Shown here: one piece after another, positions 1 through 8,405 of the stretch
How positions within the stretch are numbered: the stretch's first letter is position 1
Layout of the letters: the number at the start of each line of letters is the position of its first letter
From: JBMORL01 sp049322335
Lineage (GTDB): Bacteria; Bacteroidota; Bacteroidia; Flavobacteriales_D; UBA2798
Reading direction: 5' to 3'
DNA length: 64,000 bases
Assembly: GCA_049322335.1 (NCBI GenBank)
Contig: JBMORL010000022.1
Location: 1 to 64,000 of the forward strand
Position numbers and translations under genes: made by a program
Notes under the pieces: model-generated
Seen by the model: only the letters and a program-made list of their open reading frames with translations
The model's database searches: none
Told to the model about the DNA's origin: nothing

Positions 1-52
1 GAGTTATTTTGGGATGGAGTTATTGGGGGATGGAGTTATTGAGGGATAGAGG
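1..52 (+). repeat. Tandem 16-bp GAGTTATT repeat (word-repeat family A)
   Basis: Three consecutive 16-bp units at 1-16, 17-32 and 33-48 share GAGTTATTnnGGGATR, followed by GAGG. The same words recur at 14267-14308 and 14879-14920 in reverse orientation and at 18128-18348 in both orientations, always between genes. It lies directly upstream of hemB and no promoter box is evident in it. The left end may be cut by the window. Confidence 0.75.
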
Positions 53-102
53 TGTGAGATTGAAAGAGGGGTAAAAGATTGTTACGTTTCAGAAAAAAGT
101 TA

Positions 103-1080
103 ATGAAAATGAATATTCGTCCGAGGAGAAACAGGAAAAGTGAAGCCATCCGCAACATGGTGCGCGAAACGCATTTGTCGGTATCGAACCTGGTGTATCC
201 GCTTTTTTTGGTGGACGGAAAAAAAATAAAATCAGAAGTGAAGTCACTTCCCGGAAATTATCGCTGGTCGCAGGATCTTTTGCTCAGGGAAATAGAGTCA
301 TGCATGAATCTGGGACTTTCTTCGTTTGTACTTTTTCCCTCTATAAACGATAAACTGAAAGATAAAACCGCTTCATACAGCTACAGCAAAAAGAATTTTT
401 ACCTTGAAGCAATCAGAAAAATCAAAAAAGAATTTCCCGGATGCTGCCTTATCAGCGATGTAGCAATGGATCCTTACAGCAGTGATGGCCACGATGGCCT
501 GGTGAAAAACGATAAAGTGCTGAATGACGAAACACTTCCCATTCTCTCTAAAATGTCGGTTGCACAGGCAGAAGCGGGAATTGACATTATTGGCCCCTCA
601 GATATGATGGATGGCCGTGTTGCGTATATTCGAAGAGCGTTAGATGATGCAGGATTTACTGAAACCGGTATCATGAGCTATACCGCCAAATATGCCAGCG
701 CTTTTTACGGCCCTTTTCGCGATGCGCTGGATTCGGCACCAAAGAAAGGCGATAAAAAAACCTACCAGATGGATCCTGCCAACAAAACCGAAGCTCTTCG
801 CGAAGCCGCCCTCGATTATACCGAAGGAGCTGATTTTATGATGGTGAAACCCGCCCTGCACTACCTCGATATCATTCAAAGCCTGAAACAGAATTTTGAT
901 ATTCCCGTTGCGGCCTATCATGTCAGCGGTGAATGTGCCATGCTGATGTCAGCCTGTAAAAACGGGTGGATGGATTACAATAAAGCAATGCCCGAAACGT
1001 TAGTAAGCATAAAACGCGCAGGAGCTGATGTAATTCTCACTTATTTTGCCAAAGACTACGCCCGCTTAACCAAAAAATAA
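103..1080 (+). CDS. hemB: Delta-aminolevulinic acid dehydratase (porphobilinogen synthase)
   Basis: Condenses two 5-aminolevulinate molecules to porphobilinogen in the cytoplasm, the first common step of tetrapyrrole synthesis. The protein is about 325 residues, normal for the family. Both active-site lysines are visible: K196 in YTAKYASAF and K249 (Schiff base) in MMVKPALHY. The metal loop at residues 119-132 reads DVAMDPYSSDGHDG, so it lacks the three cysteines of Zn-type enzymes and resembles the Asp-type, Mg-dependent enzymes. I chose ATG 103; ATG 109 or a TTG at 79 are alternatives, and homology really begins at IRPRR. It stands alone, 55 bp ahead of the phosphohexomutase gene. Confidence 0.95.
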   Translation: MKMNIRPRRNRKSEAIRNMVRETHLSVSNLVYPLFLVDGKKIKSEVKSLPGNYRWSQDLLLREIESCMNLGLSSFVLFPSINDKLKDKTASYSYSKKNFYLEAIRKIKKEFPGCCLISDVAMDPYSSDGHDGLVKNDKVLNDETLPILSKMSVAQAEAGIDIIGPSDMMDGRVAYIRRALDDAGFTETGIMSYTAKYASAFYGPFRDALDSAPKKGDKKTYQMDPANKTEALREAALDYTEGADFMMVKPALHYLDIIQSLKQNFDIPVAAYHVSGECAMLMSACKNGWMDYNKAMPETLVSIKRAGADVILTYFAKDYARLTKK

Positions 1081-1135
1081 TTTTATCACGCAATGACACT
1101 TCCCGTCAGTGCAAAAAACAACGATTCAATCCATC

Positions 1136-2539
1136 ATGAGTAAGATCAAATTCGGAACAGACGGCTGGAGAGCCATTATCGCAGAAGAATTTACAGTAGA
1201 AAACGTAGCGCGCGTCACCATCGCCACTGCCGACTGGATTATTCAGCAGCAAAAAACAAAAAAAGTAGTAGTAGGTCACGATTGCCGTTTTGCCGGAGAA
1301 CTGTTTGCCGCTACCGCTGCCAAAGTATTTGCCGCCAAAGGAATTCATGTTTATCTCGCCAAAGGATTTGTATCCACCCCAATGGTATCGTTCGCCACCA
1401 AACAAACCGGATCTTCCATTGGTGTTATCATCACCGCCAGCCATAATCCGCCTTCGTATAACGGTTACAAATTAAAAAGCGAATTCGGTGGGCCGCTGAC
1501 ACCGGAAAAAGTGCAGGAAATTGAAGATATCATTCCCGATGAAAATAATATCAGCCTGTCTGCAACAATAGAAGAACTGGTGAAAGAAGGAAAAGTAGAA
1601 ATCTCTCCGCTGGAAGACCTGTATGTACAGCATGTGGAAAAAAACTTCGATCTCAATGCCATTAAAAATTCAAAACTGACTCTGGCATACGATGCGATGT
1701 ATGGCGCGGGACAAAATGTAATTAAGCGGATTCTTCCCGCCACCACCCTGCTTCACTGCGATTACAATCCTTCTTTTATGGGACAGGCTCCCGAACCCAT
1801 TCACAAAAACCTGCAGGAATTTTCTGCGCTCATAAAAAATTCAGGAAAAATTCATTGCGGACTGGCCACTGACGGTGATGCCGATCGCATCGGGCTTTAT
1901 AACAGCAAAGGAGAGTTTGTCGATTCACACCACATCATCCTGCTGCTTATACATTATCTCTGCAAATACAAAGGGTATAAAGGAAAAGTGGTAACTGCCT
2001 TTTCCACCACTCCGCGTGTAAAGAAAATGTGTGAGCATTACGGACTGGAATACGAAGTGGTGAAAATCGGTTTCAAATACATTGCCGGCATAATGATAAA
2101 AGAAGATATTTTGCTGGGAGGAGAAGAATCGGGCGGAATTGCTATTAAGGGACATATCCCCGAGCGCGATGGAATTTGGATGGGACTGGTAGTTTGGGAA
2201 TTTATGGCAAAAAGCGGAAAAACACTCGAACAACTCGTAGACGAAGTATATGCCATCACCGGTAGTTTTGCATTTGAAAGAAACGATCTTCACCTGAAGG
2301 AAGAAGTAAAACAAAAAATAGTTAAACAAACCGAAACCAGCGGATTTAAAAAATTCGGAAGCTATGCGGTAGAACGCGTGGAAAATATTGACGGGTATAA
2401 ATATTATTTCGCTAATGACGAATGGCTGATGATCCGTGCCTCGGGTACAGAACCCGTTTTGCGCCTCTATGCCGAATCATCTACTGCCAATGGTGCACAA
2501 AAAATTCTGGATGAAGCGAAGGCAGAAATTTTGAATTGA
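1136..2539 (+). CDS. Phosphoglucomutase/phosphomannomutase family protein
   Basis: Alpha-D-phosphohexomutase that moves phosphate between C1 and C6 of a hexose through a phosphoserine, supplying nucleotide-sugar and glycogen pathways. All four family signatures are seen: the phosphoserine loop TASHNP with Ser102, the Mg loop DGDADR near residue 246, the sugar-specificity loop GGEESGG near 331, and the phosphate-binding RASGTEP near 434. The length of 467 residues is usual. ATG 1136 (MSKIKFGTDGWRA) is preferred over an upstream GTG at 1109 because the family begins at this motif. Substrate (glucose, mannose or glucosamine phosphate) cannot be settled from sequence. Confidence 0.93.
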   Translation: MSKIKFGTDGWRAIIAEEFTVENVARVTIATADWIIQQQKTKKVVVGHDCRFAGELFAATAAKVFAAKGIHVYLAKGFVSTPMVSFATKQTGSSIGVIITASHNPPSYNGYKLKSEFGGPLTPEKVQEIEDIIPDENNISLSATIEELVKEGKVEISPLEDLYVQHVEKNFDLNAIKNSKLTLAYDAMYGAGQNVIKRILPATTLLHCDYNPSFMGQAPEPIHKNLQEFSALIKNSGKIHCGLATDGDADRIGLYNSKGEFVDSHHIILLLIHYLCKYKGYKGKVVTAFSTTPRVKKMCEHYGLEYEVVKIGFKYIAGIMIKEDILLGGEESGGIAIKGHIPERDGIWMGLVVWEFMAKSGKTLEQLVDEVYAITGSFAFERNDLHLKEEVKQKIVKQTETSGFKKFGSYAVERVENIDGYKYYFANDEWLMIRASGTEPVLRLYAESSTANGAQKILDEAKAEILN

Positions 2540-2569
2540 ACTACTTTTAGTTTAAATAAAAAATTCAAA

Positions 2570-2596
2570 ACCGCAAAGGTGACGCAAAGAAGCGAG
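2570..2596. repeat. Short CGCAAAG word repeat
   Basis: Two 10-bp units, CGCAAAGGTG-A then CGCAAAGAAG followed by CG, sit 30 bp after the phosphohexomutase stop. Repeats built on CGCAAAG words are frequent in Bacteroidota intergenic DNA. This is a very short copy, grouped here with the other word repeats of the window. Confidence 0.4.
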
Positions 2597-2636
2597 GAAA
2601 ATTGATTTTCGGATTTTGAATTGAGAAATATTTACA

Positions 2637-3086
2637 GTGGAAAAAATAACAATTACCATAAATTCAAATAGCAAAATCCTTGATTTGATAGATAAAACTG
2701 TTCCCTGTATTTTTATTCACAGGTTTAACCCAAATGGACATACAAACTGGTGGAAAACATCAGTCTCTTTCAGTCACTCAAATACCTTTTCAGATTCATT
2801 GGTAAGAAATATGGAATTTGATCTGTTGACTGATTATAATGGCCTGAAAAACATTATCCATTTGAATCAAAATTACATGGACATTTATCAATTCAGTAAT
2901 CCTGTGAGTGATTCATTAAGATTGGAATTACTTCCGGAAGACAACAAAATGAATATTTTAATTCAAAATGGATTCCATCATCGTTTTTTATTGGTGGATG
3001 AATTTTTAACTATATATAGTATAAATAAAGAATTTATATCGTCCATTCGCAACCACCCTTTTTTTTCAGGCAACATTGTAATGTAA
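2637..3086 (+). CDS. Hypothetical protein, 149 aa
   Basis: I do not recognise a family. The product is about 149 residues with no signal peptide, no membrane segment and no repeated motif. It has aromatic/hydrophobic segments such as CIFIHRF and HHRFLLVDEFL that suggest a small globular alpha/beta fold. The only start that keeps the frame is GTG at 2637. It is AT-richer than its neighbours, lies between a word repeat and a regulator gene, and has no evident promoter box; it could be an acquired or cargo gene. Coding status is supported by length and codon use only. Confidence 0.6.
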   Translation: MEKITITINSNSKILDLIDKTVPCIFIHRFNPNGHTNWWKTSVSFSHSNTFSDSLVRNMEFDLLTDYNGLKNIIHLNQNYMDIYQFSNPVSDSLRLELLPEDNKMNILIQNGFHHRFLLVDEFLTIYSINKEFISSIRNHPFFSGNIVM

Positions 3087-3225
3087 AAAATCAAAAATAA
3101 CGTCCGTGTAGCAACACAATCCTGCGCCCATCATTATAACCTTCAGCCCTAAAACCTTTTTATCCACCGAAGACCCTTGCTTCGCCAAAGCGCTTCGCGA
3201 AGGCAAGTTTGCGCAGGTGGGTAAC

Positions 3226-3275
3226 TTTTCAACTAAATTTCTTGGTTTTTTCAGCTAAATTTTATAGTTTCGCAT
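3226..3275 (+). promoter_or_regulatory. Two-site operator and promoter of the HTH-S24 gene
   Basis: Two near-identical 16-bp direct repeats, TTTTCAACTAAATTTC at 3226-3241 and TTTTCAGCTAAATTTT at 3248-3263, start 22 bp apart, about two DNA turns, so two dimers could bind on one face. Between and after them are a -33-like TTG (3242-3244) and a -7-like TAGTTTCG (3265-3272, one mismatch to TAnnTTTG) with 20-bp spacing. The start codon at 3278 is so close that the transcript would be leaderless or nearly so. The likely reading is autoregulation by the downstream repressor. Confidence 0.6.
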
Positions 3276-3277
3276 AG

Positions 3278-4045
3278 ATGACCCGTTTACCCGGAAATAT
3301 TGCTCATTTGCGCCATCTCAAAGGCATCACCCAGGAATTGCTGGCAGACGAACTTGGAATTAAAAAATCGCGGCTCGGGGCTTACGAAGAAGGCCGCTCA
3401 GAACCACCACTCGACCTGCTGGTAAAACTTTCTGATTATTTTGATCTTCCTATCGACATTTTGGTAAAAAAAGATCTCACCAAAGCCACTACATTACCCT
3501 CGATTGAAGTGGGATATCAGCGTGTGCTTTTTCCTATTACCGTGGATAAAAATAACCGCGGCATGATAGAACTGGTAGACCTGCGCGCCTCTGCCGGTTA
3601 CCTGAACGGCTATGGCGATCCCGAATACATTGAATCTCTTCCCAAAATGCAGCTTCCGTTTGTAAAAGGCGGCACTCACCGCGCCTTCCCCATCAAAGGA
3701 GATTCGATGTTACCCTTATCGGATGGCGACATCATTGTGGGTCGTTTTGTGGAAGACATCCGCTCGGTGAAAGATGGTACTCCCTGCATTGTGTTAACCA
3801 CTGATGAAGGCATTGTTTACAAAAGGATTTTCCGGGATAAAAACAGCAAACACCGCGTAATGCTGCATTCCGACAATCCCGTTTATCCGCCTTATCCTGT
3901 ATTGATGCGCGACATCCGCGAAGTATGGTCGTTTGTATGCTGCATCGGCCGCACACCCTTTGAACCCGAAGAGAACAGCCGCGAATCACTTATCCGCATG
4001 CTGAAGGAAGTGAGCCAGAAACTGGATGGTAAAAAAGGGAAATAA
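3278..4045 (+). CDS. HTH (XRE) regulator with LexA/CI-type S24 peptidase domain
   Basis: A 255-residue LexA/phage-CI-like repressor. Residues about 5-65 form an XRE helix-turn-helix (QELLADELGIKKSRLGAYEEG). A linker follows, then an S24 autopeptidase domain from about residue 110 with the Ser-Lys dyad in place: Ser143 in KGDSMLP and Lys182 in VYKRIF. A possible self-cleavage site is the Ala-Gly of RASAGYL near residue 107. Family knowledge predicts self-cleavage on a RecA or similar signal. It has its own operator-like repeats upstream and a tRNA gene immediately downstream. No phage genes flank it, so it is probably a housekeeping stress regulator of the type common in Bacteroidota. Confidence 0.9.
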   Translation: MTRLPGNIAHLRHLKGITQELLADELGIKKSRLGAYEEGRSEPPLDLLVKLSDYFDLPIDILVKKDLTKATTLPSIEVGYQRVLFPITVDKNNRGMIELVDLRASAGYLNGYGDPEYIESLPKMQLPFVKGGTHRAFPIKGDSMLPLSDGDIIVGRFVEDIRSVKDGTPCIVLTTDEGIVYKRIFRDKNSKHRVMLHSDNPVYPPYPVLMRDIREVWSFVCCIGRTPFEPEENSRESLIRMLKEVSQKLDGKKGK

Positions 4046-4053
4046 ATTTTTTC

Positions 4054-4061
4054 TATATTTG
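4054..4061 (+). promoter_or_regulatory. -7 promoter box of tRNA-Arg
   Basis: TATATTTG is a perfect match to the Bacteroidota -7 consensus TAnnTTTG and ends 15 bp before the tRNA 5' end, so transcription would begin about 10 nt upstream of the mature tRNA. No clear -33 TTG is seen. Confidence 0.6.
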
Positions 4062-4076
4062 CCGCCTCAATCGTTT

Positions 4077-4150
4077 GGCCTCGTAGCTCAACTGAATAGA
4101 GCATCTGACTACGGATCAGAAGGTTACAAGTTTGAATCTTGTCGAGGTCA
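4077..4150 (+). tRNA. tRNA-Arg (anticodon ACG)
   Basis: A 74-nt cloverleaf can be drawn by eye: acceptor GGCCTCG/CGAGGTC with one G-U pair, D stem GCTC/GAGC, anticodon stem TCTGA/TCAGA with loop CTACGGA (anticodon ACG at 4111-4113), T stem ACAAG/CTTGT, and discriminator A. The CCA end is not encoded (CTA follows). ACG is the usual Arg tRNA whose A34 is edited to inosine to read CGN codons. The accessory island starts just downstream, so this tRNA could have served as an integration site, but I see no duplicated 3' end. Confidence 0.95.
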
Positions 4151-4159
4151 CTAAAAATA

Positions 4160-4195
4160 AGGGCTGCAAACGTTTATCGACTAGCAGCCCTTTTT
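4160..4195 (+). terminator. Rho-independent terminator after tRNA-Arg
   Basis: An 8-bp perfect stem AGGGCTGC (4160-4167) and GCAGCCCT (4184-4191) with a 16-nt loop, followed by a T run. It lies 9 nt beyond the tRNA. Confidence 0.85.
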
Positions 4196-4229
4196 CATTT
4201 GCACAAATTCTGGTCTTTTAGGGTTTTAT

Positions 4230-4454
4230 TTAAAAATCAAAAAGTTCCTTTAAGGAAATCTCAAGTCCGGAACATAGGGCCTTAAGGGTTGAAACAGTAG
4301 CATTAATATCCCCCTTTTCTATGGCCGATATTTGGCTTCGGGGTACATCAGAATCATATGAAAGTTGATAGGTGGAAAGCCCCTTCTCCGTTCGTATTTG
4401 CTTGATACGCTTACCCAGCTTCTTAAGGTATTTTTCATCCCGGAGATTACCCAT
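4230..4454 (-). CDS. Small XRE-family HTH regulator
   Basis: About 74 residues consisting almost entirely of one helix-turn-helix (KQIRTEKGLSTYQLSYDSD then VPRSQISAIEKG), as in Cro/C-protein type repressors. I start it at ATG 4454; a TTG at 4469 is an alternative. A near-perfect palindrome lies 34 bp upstream (4488-4505), a plausible operator. It is divergently placed with respect to the toxin-like genes at 4737 and may control them. It has no antitoxin-type partner gene beside it and no nuclease neighbour, so I do not call it an antitoxin or a restriction controller. Confidence 0.8.
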   Translation of the reverse strand: MGNLRDEKYLKKLGKRIKQIRTEKGLSTYQLSYDSDVPRSQISAIEKGDINATVSTLKALCSGLEISLKELFDF

Positions 4455-4487
4455 GCCCCGAAAATCCAAATAACTTATTATTTTAGC

Positions 4488-4505
4488 AGTCCGATATATC
4501 AGACT
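4488..4505. promoter_or_regulatory. Palindromic operator candidate
   Basis: AGTCCGATATATCAGACT is an 18-bp inverted repeat with a single mismatched pair and an ATATAT core. It is located between the small HTH gene (minus strand) and the plus-strand toxin-like genes, as expected for an autoregulated Cro-like repressor. Confidence 0.5.
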
Positions 4506-4644
4506 AAAGGGGGAAGCTCATTACACATTCCTTAAAATTTCACTGCCATTGAACATTGAAAATAATTAATAACGCATGAAAAATATCTTAACGTTTTTAC
4601 TTATCCCTATGGATTCTTCCCTGGATTGCAGTAAAGTCAGGGGT

Positions 4645-4670
4645 AATTACGTAAAACTACGTAGTGTAAA
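4645..4670. promoter_or_regulatory. TACGTA-AAAC-TACGTA element
   Basis: Two TACGTA hexamers (4648-4653 and 4658-4663) are spaced 10 bp start to start. A related sequence GTAAAACTACTTA occurs at 39785-39797, just before moxR. The element sits about 75 bp upstream of the first transglutaminase-like gene, a likely place for a regulator site. The regulator is unknown. Confidence 0.35.
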
Positions 4671-4736
4671 ACTTTTTTGAGGTTATTTTGAAAAAGTATC
4701 TTATTGATTTTTTACATTGGTCATTCTATTGCCGCT

Positions 4737-6200
4737 ATGAAAAGAAAACGCGAAATAGTATCGTTAGTATTCTTAACTGTTTTTAGCTTTGGTTTTCCGT
4801 TTGATTTATTCGCACAAATCAAAGTTCCCCAAACACCTTCTTTTAATAACCAGCAGTACGGAAACAGTCCGGTATATTCATACGGAACAAAACAAGGCGC
4901 AACTGCAAATGATGTTATCCGGCAAACCTATAATTTTACTCCCGGCCCTGTTTATACACCCGGAATGACCCAGCAGGAAATTCATCAGGCTAATATGATT
5001 TTTATCCGTAATCAAATGATGAACGATCCCAGTTACAATTACGCACTCCGGGAAAACAAACAACAACAGGAACTAAATGCAATACTCAAAGAAATAAGAG
5101 AAGAAGAAAAAAATCTTCCGGTTTCAGAAAATTACAATTCAGAATCCTTTCTCTCCAAAACAAAATCTTATCATAATGCCCTTCACCAGTTAAAAAACAT
5201 GCTCGAAGGAAAACAAAAAATATCCGTTGCAGCAGCTTATTTTGAAATGGAAAGCGCTTATGGGAGTTCCTATCTCACAAAGAAAGAATATGAAAGCATC
5301 ATTAAAGAATCCGCAGACTTTATTAAAAAATGGCTGGCACAAAATGGTTATGACCTGAAAAGTAATGAAGCCCTGCACCTGGGTATTCAAAAATTTATGG
5401 GAGACACATTAACCATTACCTCTGTCACAGTCGATAAAACCGGGACACTTACCACCACCCATTTTCCTTTCAGCTACGACTTTGAAGATTTTAAAGCCGA
5501 AAAAGATTTCAGAAATTATTTTCTAACCAAAAGCCTTGCTACCGGAAGCGGCCAGTGCAACAGCCTTCCCGCTATTTACAACGTGCTGACAGAAGCATTA
5601 GGTGCAAAATCATACCTTACTTTCACGCCACACCATTCCTTTATCAAATATCCCGGTGATGACGGAAAAACACATAACTACGAACCCACATCCAATTGGA
5701 ACATATCAGACGAATGGTACATGGATCATTTCTTCATCAATCCCAGGGCCGTACAAAGCAGAATTTATTTTGATACCCTTAACCAGCAACAAATGGTAGC
5801 CAATTGTGTGATTGATCTTGCGCACGGGTACCTGGAGAAATTTGGAGCCGCTGATGGAAAATTCATTTTCGAGTGCCTGAAAACCGCTTTGCCGTATTTT
5901 CCCAAACAAAACCACATCACCGCCTATTTTATTTACAGCAGCACATTGGCCCGTTTGTTAGACCGGGAACTGAAAAAAAACAACATCACCCAATTTAAAG
6001 ACATTTCAAAATCACCCGAAGCAGAGAAATTATATGCGGAACTCATGAGAAACGAACAAGACATCAAAAACCTCGGCTATCAGGAAATACCCGAACAACT
6101 CTATGAACAAATGATGCAGCAACACGAGTTCAAAGGCAACCGGCAAAAAAGCACAGGATTCAACGGAAAAGAAAAACGAAGTTTATTTACCACCCGATAA
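4737..6200 (+). CDS. Secreted transglutaminase-like protein (paralog 1, without toxin C-terminus)
   Basis: About 487 residues from ATG 4737; an upstream TTG at 4704 is rejected because the signal peptide (about 27 residues, ending LFAQ) begins here. A helical region contains MLEGKQ near residue 155. A papain/transglutaminase-like core follows: Cys274 in GSGQCNSLP, His299/His300 in TPHHSFI and Glu316 in NYEPTSNW, so the usual third acid is Glu or missing. Helices rich in TPR-like spacing follow, then NLGYQEIP. The end, GFNGKEKRSLFTTR, recalls the FNGKEK segment preceding RHS cores, but nothing follows it. It is clearly homologous to the next gene and 23 bp from it; it may be a truncated sibling or a carrier lacking a toxin. 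Confidence 0.75.
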   Translation: MKRKREIVSLVFLTVFSFGFPFDLFAQIKVPQTPSFNNQQYGNSPVYSYGTKQGATANDVIRQTYNFTPGPVYTPGMTQQEIHQANMIFIRNQMMNDPSYNYALRENKQQQELNAILKEIREEEKNLPVSENYNSESFLSKTKSYHNALHQLKNMLEGKQKISVAAAYFEMESAYGSSYLTKKEYESIIKESADFIKKWLAQNGYDLKSNEALHLGIQKFMGDTLTITSVTVDKTGTLTTTHFPFSYDFEDFKAEKDFRNYFLTKSLATGSGQCNSLPAIYNVLTEALGAKSYLTFTPHHSFIKYPGDDGKTHNYEPTSNWNISDEWYMDHFFINPRAVQSRIYFDTLNQQQMVANCVIDLAHGYLEKFGAADGKFIFECLKTALPYFPKQNHITAYFIYSSTLARLLDRELKKNNITQFKDISKSPEAEKLYAELMRNEQDIKNLGYQEIPEQLYEQMMQQHEFKGNRQKSTGFNGKEKRSLFTTR

Positions 6201-6223
6201 CAACCCCACGCAATACTAAACCT

Positions 6224-8405
6224 ATGAAAAACCTTATTCTGATCACCATTGTAATGCTAAGTCAGCAACTCACTTTAGCCAACACAGCTACGGAAGATTC
6301 TACAACCGCCCGAAAAAAATATTTCTTTCAGGCCAAAGAAGAGATCAGGGCAATGCTGGAAGGAAAACAACCGCTCAGCTACGAAAAAGCCATTTTTTTT
6401 ATGGAAAATGCTTACTGTGATAATCAATATGATTATAATGAATTTAGTAAAGTAATGGATTTCCTGGCCGATATAGTGGTTGCTGAGGCTCAACGGAATG
6501 ACAGGAGTGAAAAAGCAAATTTCAAATCAGACTGGATGGAAACAGAAGCGCAAAAGCGCGAAAAATATACAAAGGCATTAAACAATTATGCCATCTATTC
6601 CTTTCTGACGGATACCACCTATTCTTTTTTATATGATGCCGATACCAATTATTACTTATTTCGTCACAGCCCCTTTCGTTATGAAACCAGCGACCCGATG
6701 GGAAGTTATGAATGGAAAAACACACAAGTGCTAAATCTGCTTACGGGGGAAAACCAAAGCGGAAATTGTTTTGCCCTCGCTTCACTCTTTAAAATAATTT
6801 CTGAAAGGTTAAATTCAGATGCCAGATTATGTACAGCTCCGGGGCACATTTATATCAGTCATGCGGATGATAAAGGGATTTATCACAATGTGGAATTGGC
6901 TACTGGTTCTTTTCCGGGTACAGGATCAATGAAAACCCTTACCTATACTACCGATGAGGCTCTGAAAAACGGGATTTCACTCCGAACATTGGATTTAAAG
7001 CAATCTGTTGCTCTTTCTCTTGTTTATCTTGCCAAAAGCTACCAGCACCGGTTTAACATCCGGCCGGATGATTTTATGCTGGGTTGCGCAGAACTGGCTT
7101 TACAATACGATTCATTGAACCTTAACGCCATGTTGTTAAAAGCTGAAGTGCTTGAAACCCGCATGCTGGAAAAACGTAAAACACTGGCGCAGTTGAAAGC
7201 CGATAAGGATTTTGTGAACTATGAAAAACTTATTGTATATTTATTTAACCTCGGCTACCGGGAAATGCCTCTGGAAATGAAAAATCTGATTATTGCCCAG
7301 GCAAAAAAAGATGTATTACCAATGAATACAACGAACCATACACCGCAGCCTTNNNNNNNNNNNNNNNNNNNNNNNNNNNNNNNNNNNNNNNNNNNNNNNN
7401 NNNNNNNNNNNNNNNNNNNNNNNNNNNNNNNNNNNNNNNNNNNNNNNNNNNNTTAAAAGTATTGGTGTAACTGATACAAAATATGCCACATTGTCAAACG
7501 GATTATTTGATGAAATGCAAACCACAAAACCCATAGAACAATATGGCATGACGCTGTTTGATACAAAAAAGAAAAAGATCACCGGCTTTGCCAGTGAGGA
7601 AACGCTGTATAACAACTACAACTTCGACCCGGTGGTGTTTGCTTGGAGTGTGGACCCGATAATAAAGTTTCACGAATCACCATATGCTGCTTTTTCAAAT
7701 AACCCGATATTTTTTGTAGATCCGGACGGAAGAGATACAACAGTATATGTCAATTTCAAAAACTCCGGATTGAATGAAGAGGAACAAAACAAAGCAGTTA
7801 AACATATGCAAAAAATATATAATGATGCAAATCTTAATCTCAGTGTGGTTAAAACTACTGAAAGCTGGGATGAGGTAAAAGATGATCTTAATGAGACTGA
7901 TCAATTTATTGAATTTTATACAATAAAGGATCCTTCAAGCTTAATTGGAGTATCAAAATTTGGACCTAATACCACAATTGCGGGATTAACTGAATACGAG
8001 GGCAAAAGAAGCAGGGTAAATGCTGATCATATTGCGTTAAGAGATGGTCAATCAAGGCAAATTGCAGATGTCGCTGTTCATGAGTCGATTCATGGATTCT
8101 TGGGAAGAGCTATCGCAAAAAACATTTTCAATTTATTCTTAATTGAAGACCCTGAATATCTCACAAATAAAAACCACATTAATACTGAGGATAATATTTT
8201 AAATAGTATTGGTAAACCTGACTATTATACTGTGCCCGATATAGATAATTATACTTTAGATCAAAATGAGAAATTAACAAATGGCACTTCAAAAGCAATT
8301 AAAAACTGGATAGATAACGACCTGCGTTTTCATTATATGTTTGGCCCAGGGAAACCAAGAGTTTTTGGTGAAGATTCCAGATCAAAAATTTCGACAGAAA
8401 AATGA
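6224..8405 (+). CDS. Secreted transglutaminase-like / RHS-core / HExxH metallopeptidase protein (polymorphic-toxin-like), interrupted by an N gap
   Basis: Two open segments (6224-7352 and 7453-8405) lie in the same frame when the 100 Ns are removed, giving one protein of about 693 residues. It has a signal peptide (MKNLILITIVMLSQQLTLA), then a transglutaminase-like domain with Cys182 (SGNCFAL), His208 (APGHIYI) and Glu224 (NVELAT), then helices ending NLGYREMP. A linker leads to an RHS-core-like segment (FAWSVDP, then SNNPIFFVDPDGRD), after which the sequence becomes unique and AT-rich. The C-terminus carries H586ESIH590, then H618 and DNIL, a zinc-metallopeptidase pattern. Its stop overlaps the next lipoprotein gene by ATGA. 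The inferred role is a delivered or surface toxin with a protease warhead. Confidence 0.75.
7159..7647 (+). repeat. 389-bp near-identical repeat, copy 1 (contains the N gap)
   Basis: Without the 100 Ns this is 389 bp, matching 9307-9695 with only a handful of substitutions (for example T7285/C9433 and C7580/T9628). It covers the end of the carrier domain, the linker and the start of the RHS-core segment. It ends exactly where the two C-terminal domains become unrelated, so homologous recombination between copies would swap toxin domains. Confidence 0.9.
7353..7452. other. Assembly gap (100 N), apparently zero missing bases
   Basis: The left flank ends CCGCAGCCTT and the right flank begins TTAAAAGTAT. 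The intact repeat copy reads exactly these two strings joined (9491-9510). Deleting the Ns also restores a single reading frame. The gap is therefore a repeat-caused assembly break, not lost sequence. Confidence 0.9.

Noticed and set aside
3176..3207. Imperfect hairpin CTTGCTTCGC / GCGAAGGCAAG as a terminator
   Set aside because: It has a bulge and no T tract; it could be a repeat remnant but support is weak.
4077..4150. tRNA-Arg as the attachment site of an integrated island
   Set aside because: No duplicated tRNA 3' end found by eye downstream and no integrase in the island; the xerD-like gene at 60 kb is far away.
4230..4454. Small HTH gene as the antitoxin of a toxin-antitoxin pair
   Set aside because: No small toxin gene in the same operon or directly adjacent.
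4576..4680. 34-codon frame beginning MKNILTFLL
   Set aside because: Too short, no homology, and it runs through the TACGTA regulatory element.
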